This document shows, one piece after another, positions 41,407 through 48,559 of a stretch of DNA of 64,000 bases. A program made the position numbers and the translations under genes. A model generated the notes under the pieces. That model had not been told where the DNA came from. It ran no database searches and was given only the letters and a program-made list of their open reading frames with translations. Origin of the DNA: Holophagaceae bacterium (GTDB lineage Bacteria; Acidobacteriota; Holophagae; Holophagales; Holophagaceae); assembly GCA_016720465.1 (NCBI GenBank), contig JADKKO010000002.1:226001-290000 (forward strand). Reading direction: 5' to 3'. The stretch's first letter is position 1. The number at the start of each line of letters is the position of its first letter.

Positions 41407-44400
41407 TCAGGCCTCTTTCGGGGAGCGCGCGCGGCAGGATTCGTAGAGACGGACCAGAAATTCCATGATGACCCACTCGTTTTCCCGGTGGTCTGTGCGG
41501 AGGAGGCGGTTGAGGTGCATGTGCGCCAGGCTTCCGGCGAGGCTGGCCACCTCTTCCTGCATCTGGCCCCGCTCGAAGGCCTCCCGGATCCGCGCCAGGC
41601 CGCAGAGGCCAGGAGCCAAGGGCGACTCCACGGCGATGGGAAACCCCGCTTCCAATTCCTTCCGGAATTCCCTGAATCGCTTCCCGATCTGCGCTGCACC
41701 CTCGCCTGGATCTCCGAATTCTTTCCGGAATCCATCCCGCGCAGCCTGGGCCAGCTCCTGACGCGAGGGGAGGCTCAGTCCCAGCGCCGCCCAGATCGCA
41801 TCCGTGTCCCTGAGCCCGGCCCGCCACCGTTGTTCCAGCGTCATGCCCCCGGACAGCCGATCCAGGATTTGCTGGCTGTCTTCAAAAAACCATTCCTCGG
41901 CCAGGGCGAAGGCGAGCGGCCCCCCATAGCGCTCCAGTTCCGGTTCGAAGGTGTCCACTTGCACTTTCCACAGGGAACCATGCGCCAGGTGCTGCTCCAG
42001 GTGCTGGTGGAGCCGGGGAAGCAGTTCCGCCAGCAGCCGGATGGGCAGGCCATGGAAGCGCAGCCGCAGATGGGGTGCCGGGTCGCGGAAGCGGACGAAG
42101 TGCCAACGGTCCCAGAGCCCTTCCGCTTTCGTCATCCGCAGGAGCGGTTCTAGACCCGACAGAAGCTGATCCGCGCTGGCAGATCCGCAGTAGAGCTTGA
42201 GGTAGAGCCACTCCGAGCCGGGTGGATGGACGCGGGGCTCGATCCCCATGCAGATCTGGCGGAGGGGAGCTGGTTTGGAGGGGGAGGAAGGATCCGCTTC
42301 GAAGGGGATGACCAGCTCGTGGGCGAACCGTCCTTCCGGCGAGGCGACCAAGGCTTGGCCGGGGTCCGGAAAACACTCGGTAAGTGTGAAGGTTGACCGG
42401 CTAGAGACGAGGTGGTGCAGGGTCTCCACCCACAGGACCTGGTCCAGGTCCACGAGCAAGCTGTTATCGGCATCCGTGAGGAGGACAAGCCGAGGAAGCT
42501 TCCTGGTCTTCCGCAACCGTTGGAAGGCGTCCCAGGCGCCTTCGCGGGAGTCCGCCTGCGCCTCCTTCAGCTCCCTGGATTCGATCCGCCAACGGGCCTT
42601 GCAGAGGACCTGCCGTCCGCAGGTGACCCGCGGCAGGAAGGGGAGTTCAGCCAAGGCTCCCCAGGACCAGCCTCCGGGGCGCCCGTCCTGGTCCTGCAGG
42701 TTGGCCAGGAACCGGTACAGGACGGGTCCGCGGTTGAAGTTGTGGGCCGACGACAACCGCGGAATGACTTCCCGTCCCAGCCGCGCCGAAGCCAGGAAAA
42801 CGTGGTTTCCCCGCACCGTCACCCGGAGGTCCGAAGGGCGGATGGCCTTGTCGCCTGGAACGCCAGGCGTGGCGAGGAAGGGGATCTCATAGCCCCGAAG
42901 GGAGGGCCGGGCCAGGACATTCCCCGTCCTGCCTTCCGGCACATGGAGCACTTCCGCGAACACCGCTTCCGGACGCAATGCTTCCTCTTTCTGCAGGTGG
43001 CTTTGCAGGCGCCCCTTCAATTCTGGATCCCCGGACGCAAATCTCCCGAGCCAGCGGGCCGCCGTGGGACCCGAATAGGCTTCCATCCAGAATTGGAATT
43101 CCCCACGGTCCAAGGCGGAGGGGCTGGAGGCCGCCAGGCTGGCCAAGGCCGCGAAGGAAGCGGGAAAGGGCTGGGGCTCCGGATTGGTGAGCGCTTCCAG
43201 GTCCGCGTCCTCCAGTTCCCAGGCCGTGGCTCCCTGCCATCGCGGGATTTGCGCCATGAGAAACAGGTCGCGCCGGGAAAGCGGGCGGGGCGGCGCTGGG
43301 CGTTGGATGGGCAGATCCATCAACAAGGGAGAATCCTGGGGAGGAGCCCCGTCGAAGCCGATGCCGCTCTCCTCGTCCAGGACTTCCAGGAGCGGCATCC
43401 ACCGGCTTCCGTACCTTGCCTCGAAAGCCGCCCGGAACCGGTCCAATGGCGTTTCGTCCGGGGGCTGGGTCAAGCGACGGAGCCTGTCCGCCCCTTCCTC
43501 CAGGGCCTGGCGAACCTTGGGTGACAGCGCCAGGCCAGGGGAGGGCCGGAAGAGATCCACCTGGAGCACATCCCGGGTTTCGGTTGGAATCCCCAGGTCG
43601 GCCAGGGACGCCGAAAGACCGTGATAGCCCCCAGGCTTTGAACCCAGGGGCGAGCGCTGGATGGCGTCCAGTTGCGAGACCACCGCGAATAGGGGACCGG
43701 TCATCGGCGCCGTGGCCGGATGAGATTGAAGGATCTGGATGACTCGACCCAGCGGGTCGGGATCCGTGAGCGGCGGGCAGAGCCCGCCGCAGAGCACTTG
43801 GGCATCGATAAGCTGATTCAGGAAAACTTGGGCTGCCGTTGGCTCCACCTCCATGCGCCGCGCTAGACAGGCCGTCAAGTCCTCCAGGCACGCACCCTCC
43901 TGCGCTTGCTGGAGCGCCAAATCGAGATGGGGCGTGGCCTCCACGGCCTCCAGGTGGTAGGACCGGCCCTGTCCGGCTTGGTCCCTCCGCTCGAGGTAGC
44001 GGTACCACCCGCCTTGGGCGTAGAGGCTGGTGTTGGGCCGATAATCCAGGAAAGACCGTACCTCTGCCTCCCGCTCCAACCGGTCCACCAGGATCTCCAG
44101 GACGCTCCAATCCAGGCGCACCGACTTGCGGCATTCCGGCCAGCATCCCACCGAAAGGTGGCTGGCGTGGTTCCAGGTCCCGGTGGACACGCCCGCAAAG
44201 AGACCGAAAGGCGTCGAGCGGCTACTCATCCTGCTGAGGTACTTCATCAGGGAATGTTCCATGTTCCGAGCGGCCTTGCCTTGCAGCGTTCCCTCCAGCC
44301 AGGCGTCCAGGCGCGAGGCAAGATCCGGGGAGGCGAGCGCCACGGCTTCCCGCACGATGCCGCGCTGGACCAGGCCGCGAAGGACCTGGTCCAACCCCGT

Positions 44401-44547
44401 CAGGCCGCTTTCCGCGCGCGGACCTGGGGCAGGCTGAGGATTGGCCTCCCACCCTTCCTGGGATCGAGGCGAGAGTGCCTCCAGAGGGAGGCTTGGCGTG
44501 CGGAGCACGAAAAAATCAGCGGCGTGGCAGGGGAGCGGGTGGGGCAT
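41407..44547 (-). CDS. lanB: Full-length lantibiotic dehydratase (LanB, class I)
   Basis: A 1046-residue enzyme of the class I lanthipeptide dehydratase family, which glutamylates Ser/Thr of a precursor using Glu-tRNA(Glu) and then eliminates glutamate to give dehydroalanine or dehydrobutyrine. The N-terminal glutamylation domain begins FVLRTPSLPLEAL and has SRMSSRSTPFGLFAG (about 105-118). The C-terminal elimination domain has WLYLKLYCG, FVRFRDPAPHLRLRFHG (about 812-828) and FEPELERYGGPLAFALAEEW (about 870-890). Length is typical of split-free LanB (NisB about 990). It is alone on its strand, convergent with the frameshifted EAL gene and divergent from a 54-codon peptide gene. GGAAGGA lies 11-17 bases before the ATG. 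No LanC, protease or ABC exporter is in the window. Confidence 0.93.
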   Translation of the reverse strand: MPHPLPCHAADFFVLRTPSLPLEALSPRSQEGWEANPQPAPGPRAESGLTGLDQVLRGLVQRGIVREAVALASPDLASRLDAWLEGTLQGKAARNMEHSLMKYLSRMSSRSTPFGLFAGVSTGTWNHASHLSVGCWPECRKSVRLDWSVLEILVDRLEREAEVRSFLDYRPNTSLYAQGGWYRYLERRDQAGQGRSYHLEAVEATPHLDLALQQAQEGACLEDLTACLARRMEVEPTAAQVFLNQLIDAQVLCGGLCPPLTDPDPLGRVIQILQSHPATAPMTGPLFAVVSQLDAIQRSPLGSKPGGYHGLSASLADLGIPTETRDVLQVDLFRPSPGLALSPKVRQALEEGADRLRRLTQPPDETPLDRFRAAFEARYGSRWMPLLEVLDEESGIGFDGAPPQDSPLLMDLPIQRPAPPRPLSRRDLFLMAQIPRWQGATAWELEDADLEALTNPEPQPFPASFAALASLAASSPSALDRGEFQFWMEAYSGPTAARWLGRFASGDPELKGRLQSHLQKEEALRPEAVFAEVLHVPEGRTGNVLARPSLRGYEIPFLATPGVPGDKAIRPSDLRVTVRGNHVFLASARLGREVIPRLSSAHNFNRGPVLYRFLANLQDQDGRPGGWSWGALAELPFLPRVTCGRQVLCKARWRIESRELKEAQADSREGAWDAFQRLRKTRKLPRLVLLTDADNSLLVDLDQVLWVETLHHLVSSRSTFTLTECFPDPGQALVASPEGRFAHELVIPFEADPSSPSKPAPLRQICMGIEPRVHPPGSEWLYLKLYCGSASADQLLSGLEPLLRMTKAEGLWDRWHFVRFRDPAPHLRLRFHGLPIRLLAELLPRLHQHLEQHLAHGSLWKVQVDTFEPELERYGGPLAFALAEEWFFEDSQQILDRLSGGMTLEQRWRAGLRDTDAIWAALGLSLPSRQELAQAARDGFRKEFGDPGEGAAQIGKRFREFRKELEAGFPIAVESPLAPGLCGLARIREAFERGQMQEEVASLAGSLAHMHLNRLLRTDHRENEWVIMEFLVRLYESCRARSPKEA

Positions 44548-44769
44548 ACCGATGTGGTTCCTTCCGATCGGGGCTGTCGGTTCCGTTAGCCTGGCTGCCA
44601 GCCGGACGACCAGAATACTTCGAGGCCACCGCCAAACGGTGTGGATCAGGCCTTTTTGCTGGCACCGGTGTCCCGGCCCGCTTGTTTGGCGCTAGGGCCG
44701 AGGCGCGGCCAGAGCGGCAGGCCGCCAATCCCCGGCGGCCCGGCGCCCCCGAAAGGTGTCTCTTTGGGA

Positions 44770-44805
44770 TTCCAACGGTTGAAGTTGTGTTTATATACCG
44801 TTGAT
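44770..44805 (+). promoter_or_regulatory. LytTR-type direct repeats and promoter candidate upstream of the peptide gene
   Basis: Two 9-base direct repeats, ACGGTTGAA (44775-44783) and ACCGTTGAT (44797-44805), start 22 bases apart, two helical turns, as for dimeric LytTR regulators. The second fits the LytTR consensus [TA][AC][CA]GTTN[AG][TG] exactly; the first deviates at two positions. TTCCAA (44770-44775) and TATATA (44792-44797), 16 bases apart, could be a sigma-70 promoter overlapping them. They lie 75 bases before the peptide start in a 332-base gap (44548-44879) that otherwise shows no gene. A LytTR regulator is encoded 1.3 kb downstream. Confidence 0.5.
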
Positions 44806-44879
44806 GGAAAGACCTTGGTTGTCACCCCTGCAGGTCCCAAAACCTAGGTTGCGCCCTGCGGCGCTACCTGGGAGTTCCC

Positions 44880-45044
44880 GTGAACAACAGCCTTTCCTTC
44901 CGAAAAGAATCCATCCAGCGTTCCAGCAGCGAGAGCCAATCCCTGAGCCACCCGCTCGCTGGAATCCGGCTGGACCAGGGCGCGAGGCAGGGTCGTGAGC
45001 CGCAGCGCCCGGCCATCACCACGATTCTCACCATCACGCAATGA
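44880..45044 (+). CDS. 54-residue candidate RiPP precursor peptide
   Basis: A small gene starting at GTG 44880, with GGGAG five bases upstream, and ending at TGA 45042-45044. The N-terminal half is Ser-rich (NNSLSFRKESIQRSSSESQS); SLSFRKESI resembles the LxLxKxTI leader motif of Bacteroidota-type class I lanthipeptide precursors. After a Gly/Arg/Gln linker it ends RPAITTILTITQ, with four Thr in eight residues and no Cys. Where its end overlaps the kinase frame (44995-45044), third-position GC is 13 of 15 in the peptide frame and 8 of 16 in the kinase frame, supporting the peptide as real. Divergent from lanB; operonic with the kinase and regulator. Precursor status is inference. Confidence 0.6.
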   Translation: MNNSLSFRKESIQRSSSESQSLSHPLAGIRLDQGARQGREPQRPAITTILTITQ

Positions 45045-46152
45045 GGACATTCCTCGGTTCACCGAGTCTGGCTACAGCCTGGCCGCCGGACCGGCGAACC
45101 CTTGGGCTTCCCTGTTTCCGCTGGCGAAAAACTGGCGGGTGATGGGAACTTGCTATTCGTTGTGGGTCCTTTTCCTGCTGTATGGCTACTGGACTTCCAA
45201 ACAGCCAGTATCCCCATGGATGTGGGCCAGCGTCTTCTCCGCCCCGCTCACCCATATATGCGCCTTCGCTTTCCTCGCGCCCCTACCTTGGATCCTGCCG
45301 CGCCGCCTTGCTTCACCTTGGAATTTCATCCTGGGCTTCGTCCTTTCGGTCCTTTTCTGCGAACTGGTTTCGATCCTTCTCCCGCTTCTCGATGGGTGGC
45401 TATACACACATGCACACGTCAAGTTCGACCAAGCCAAACTCATGCAGATCTACGTTGCCCTCGTGGGGCCGGCCATGATGGTCGTGGGGGGACTTGTCGC
45501 GGCCAGGGCCCGGTCGGAAGAGCTCCGGGAGGCTTCCGAAGCCGAAGTGCGGGTCGCCAGGAACCGCCTGCTCCAAAGCCAGATCCACCCGCATGTGCTG
45601 TTCAATGCGCTCAATGGGCTGGCGGAGCTCGTGCACAAGAGCCCCAAGGCCGCCGAGAACGCCATCCGGCACCTCTCCGAACTCCTGCGGCGCATCATGC
45701 GGGCGTCCGAGCACATGCGGCTCCCCCTCGGGGAGGAACGCAAGATCGTCACGGATTTCCTGGCGCTTGAGTCCATCCGATTGGAGAACCGGCTCCGGGT
45801 GGTCTGGGAGTGGGACGAGGCGCTGGATGCCATCGAGGTGCCTCCCCTCCTGCTGCAGCCACTGGTGGAAAACGCCATCAAACACGGGATCGCGCCCAGC
45901 ATCCCCGGTGGGGATCTGATCCTCCGGGCCCGGGCCCATGATGGGGTCGTCTTCCTGGAGGTATGGAATTCCGGGGTCCCAATCCGGGAGCGCGAGGAGG
46001 GCAGGGGGATCGGGGTGACCAACCTGCGTTCACGCCTGTTGTTGCATTTCGGGAGCGGAGCCAGTTTTACCATCGGGCCTTCGGGCCAGGGGACGCTCGC
46101 CTGCATCCGGCTGGATGCAATGCAAGTAGAATGCAGCCATGAAACAACTTAA
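44995..46152 (+). CDS. LytS/YehU-type membrane histidine kinase
   Basis: A kinase of up to 385 residues. Four hydrophobic segments (about 52-70, 78-102, 110-130, 155-175) are followed by a short coiled linker, the His_kinase signature QSQIHPHVLFNALNGLAELV (His about residue 199) and HATPase boxes LLQPLVENAIKHG and GIGVTNLRSRL. The start is uncertain: GTG 44995 has GAGGCAGG upstream but overlaps the peptide gene by 50 bases; no other good codon occurs before 45139. The kinase overlaps the LytTR regulator start by 14 bases and is surely its partner. There is no large external sensor domain, so the signal would act in or near the membrane. Confidence 0.88.
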   Translation: MSRSARPSPRFSPSRNEDIPRFTESGYSLAAGPANPWASLFPLAKNWRVMGTCYSLWVLFLLYGYWTSKQPVSPWMWASVFSAPLTHICAFAFLAPLPWILPRRLASPWNFILGFVLSVLFCELVSILLPLLDGWLYTHAHVKFDQAKLMQIYVALVGPAMMVVGGLVAARARSEELREASEAEVRVARNRLLQSQIHPHVLFNALNGLAELVHKSPKAAENAIRHLSELLRRIMRASEHMRLPLGEERKIVTDFLALESIRLENRLRVVWEWDEALDAIEVPPLLLQPLVENAIKHGIAPSIPGGDLILRARAHDGVVFLEVWNSGVPIREREEGRGIGVTNLRSRLLLHFGSGASFTIGPSGQGTLACIRLDAMQVECSHETT

Positions 46153-46879
46153 GGCCCTGGTGGTCGATGACGAGCCCCTGGCAAGGGAGCGGTTGACCAG
46201 ATTGCTCCAGGAAGCTGGCTGCGAGGTCGTAGGCGAGCTTGGAGACGGCCTTGCGCTTCTCGAATGGCTGAACCAGCCCTTCGATGTGGATGTCATCTTC
46301 CTGGACATCCAGATGCCCGGGCTCAACGGGATGGAAGTGCTGGCGGAAATCCCCTCCTGTCCGCCCGTGGTCTTTGTGACCGCCCACTCGGCATATGCAG
46401 TGCGCGCCTTCGAACTCGCCGCGGTGGATTATCTGTTGAAGCCGGTGTTCGAGGACCGGCTTGCCAAGTGCTTGCAGCGATTGGGTGAACGGCTGATCCG
46501 GCGGCTCACCCCGCTGGAATTGAAGACGCTGCTGCCGCCCCCCGCGCGCTTCCCCATCCGGGCAGGGGACGGGGAGATCTTCATGGAGTTGGAACTCATC
46601 ACCCATTTCGAGTTGGATAACGACCGCGTATGGGCTTGCCGGGGGTTGAACCGCTATTTGACGCGCTGGACCGCCCTGTCGGAAGTGGAACACAGCTTCC
46701 CGGAGGACGGCCTGCTCCGCATCCAGCGCCACCTGCTGCTGCGGCCCCGGATGGTCAAGGGAATCCGGTCCGCTTCGGTGGGGCGGATCAAGGTGATGGT
46801 CGCTCCGAAGGTGGAATTGACCGTCAGCCGCGCCATGACGCCCCGGACGAAGGAGTGCATCCGGATGGGAGCTTCCTGA
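46139..46879 (+). CDS. LytTR-family response regulator
   Basis: A 246-residue transcription factor. REC domain (1-120) with ALVVDDEPLARERL and phospho-acceptor Asp in VDVIFLDIQMPGLNGMEV (about residue 57), then a LytTR DNA-binding domain (about 145-240) with FPIRAGDGEIFMELELITHF, NRYLTRWTALSEVE and RIQRHLLLRPRMVKGIR. Phosphorylated by the overlapping upstream kinase. LytTR proteins bind paired 9-base sites spaced by two turns; such a pair lies upstream of the peptide gene, suggesting autoregulation of the peptide-kinase-regulator unit. Confidence 0.92.
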   Translation: MKQLKALVVDDEPLARERLTRLLQEAGCEVVGELGDGLALLEWLNQPFDVDVIFLDIQMPGLNGMEVLAEIPSCPPVVFVTAHSAYAVRAFELAAVDYLLKPVFEDRLAKCLQRLGERLIRRLTPLELKTLLPPPARFPIRAGDGEIFMELELITHFELDNDRVWACRGLNRYLTRWTALSEVEHSFPEDGLLRIQRHLLLRPRMVKGIRSASVGRIKVMVAPKVELTVSRAMTPRTKECIRMGAS

Positions 46880-47142
46880 GGCATTTTGCCGGGCCAGCGC
46901 CGAAACCGCAGGCCTCCCGCTCTTGGTTCATCAGTGCTCCCGGGGTCCAAGCGGCTCGGACCACGGGTACTGCTGTTTTTACTAGGAAAAATTTATAGAA
47001 AAATTATCTTTTGCCAAAAGCTGCGGACGCTCGTTCGGGGGGAAAAAAACACCGTTCGGAGGTATCCGAATCTCCGGCCGACACCGGGGCCTATGCTCGA
47101 AAAGGTGTTGTGAAAGTGTCCACCATCAAGGGTTTGAATTCG
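46880..47142 (+). promoter_or_regulatory. AT-rich leader of the intact REC-EAL gene
   Basis: A 263-base gap without a gene. Around 46970-47015 it is strikingly AT-rich (GTTTTTACTAGGAAAAATTT and following); GTTTTTACTAGG resembles GTTTTACTAGG in front of the peroxiredoxin gene at 11.38 kb. This is the likely promoter area, but I cannot place -35 and -10 boxes with confidence. Confidence 0.35.
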
Positions 47143-48549
47143 ATGCTGAAGAGAACCATGAGAACCAGGGGCCACCTCCCAAGGGTTGATGGAAGTGCCA
47201 CCACCTTGCGTGATGATAGAGGCCATAGAGTGAGAACAGGCCTTACACATCTTGTAAAAACAAGACAAATTTTATCAAAACGCGGGATCCGAGTCGAACC
47301 TGATTTTTTTTCCAAGTGCTCGTTTGAGGATGGGAATGGGGTCCTAGGCCTAGGCCAGTGCACCCTCATGGTGGTCGAAGACCACGATTTCCAGCGCCGG
47401 ATGGCGATCCGGCTCTTGAAGGACATGGGAGCGGGATCGGTCCTGGAGGCAGCGAACGGACGCGAAGCCTTGGATATCCTGGCGAGCCGGGGCAAACCCG
47501 TCGACATCATCCTCTGCGATCTGGATATGCCGGAGATGGACGGCGTGGAGTTCATCAGCCACGTGGCCGGAGAGCAATGGGCCCAGGCCGTGGTCGTGGT
47601 CAGCGCCATGGAGGTTTCCATCCTGAACACCGTCGAGACCATGGCCAAGGCCTATGGCCTGCGGGTGCTGGGCGTGATTTCCAAGCCCCTCAACCTGCAG
47701 GAACTCACGGACTGCATGGCCAGATTCCACCCAGAGGGGAACATCCGGAAGGCCAGCGTCGCCAGCGCCGAAATCGATGTGGAAGATTTGAAGCGCGGCC
47801 TGAAGGAGCGGGAGTTCCTCACCTACTTCCAGCCGAAGGTTTCCTTTGCCACCGGCGAGATGAAGGGCGTCGAAGCCCTCGTGCGCTGGTTCCGGCCTGG
47901 CCATGGCGTGCTGCCGCCCAGCCGCTTCCTCCGCCAGATGGAACGCGAGGGGCTGGTGGCCCAGTTGACCGAAGCGGTGCTGACCCAGACCTGCGGATAC
48001 CTCAAAGCCTGGGCCAAGCGGGGCCATGTCCTCACAGCCTCGGTGAATGTCTCCATGCTCTGCCTCGCCGACGTGAGCATTGCGGACCGCCTTCACGACC
48101 TGGTCAAGGAATCCGGTTGCGATCCCAGTCAGATCATCCTGGAAGTCACCGAGACCGAGGTCATGACCGATGTGGCCAAGGTGCTGAACGTGCTGGCACG
48201 CCTGCGGCTGAAGGGATTCGGACTTTCCATCGATGATTTCGGGACCGGGTATTCCTCCTTGCAGCAGCTCAGCACGGTGCCCTTCACGGAGCTCAAGGTC
48301 GACCAGTCCTTCGTTAAGAATTCCCCCACCCAATCCAGGCACCGGACGATCATCGAGGCTAGCCTGGACCTGGCCCGCAAACTCAAATTGAAGACCGTCG
48401 CCGAGGGCGTCGAGACCCGCGCCGAGTGGGATCTGCTCAAGTCCTTGGGATGCCAGACCGCGCAAGGGCATTTTGTGGGCCGCCCCATGCCGGGCCATCA
48501 GATGCCGGATTGGATCCAGATGTGGCGGGCACCTGAGGAAGCCTGCTGA
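47143..48549 (+). CDS. REC-EAL response regulator, c-di-GMP phosphodiesterase (intact copy)
   Basis: The intact paralogue of the frameshifted gene at 40.2 kb, similar at roughly three quarters of positions by eye. The REC domain begins TLMVVEDHDFQRRM with phospho-acceptor in LCDLDMPEMDG. The EAL domain contains GVEALVRWFRPGHG, IILEVTETEVM, SIDDFGTGYSSLQQL, KVDQSF and VAEGVETRAEW, so all catalytic residues are present. The start is uncertain: the ATG at 47143 has AAGGG upstream but adds about 75 residues not found in the paralogue; the next in-frame ATG (47368) would clip the first REC strand. The hybrid kinase 10 bases downstream is the likely partner. Confidence 0.88.
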   Translation: MLKRTMRTRGHLPRVDGSATTLRDDRGHRVRTGLTHLVKTRQILSKRGIRVEPDFFSKCSFEDGNGVLGLGQCTLMVVEDHDFQRRMAIRLLKDMGAGSVLEAANGREALDILASRGKPVDIILCDLDMPEMDGVEFISHVAGEQWAQAVVVVSAMEVSILNTVETMAKAYGLRVLGVISKPLNLQELTDCMARFHPEGNIRKASVASAEIDVEDLKRGLKEREFLTYFQPKVSFATGEMKGVEALVRWFRPGHGVLPPSRFLRQMEREGLVAQLTEAVLTQTCGYLKAWAKRGHVLTASVNVSMLCLADVSIADRLHDLVKESGCDPSQIILEVTETEVMTDVAKVLNVLARLRLKGFGLSIDDFGTGYSSLQQLSTVPFTELKVDQSFVKNSPTQSRHRTIIEASLDLARKLKLKTVAEGVETRAEWDLLKSLGCQTAQGHFVGRPMPGHQMPDWIQMWRAPEEAC

Positions 48550-48559
48550 TAGAAGGCTC

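Noticed and set aside
44646..44840. 64-codon minus-strand frame upstream of lanB as an alternative precursor peptide
   Set aside because: It would start at TTG without a ribosome site, spans the putative operator, and shows no leader-like motif.
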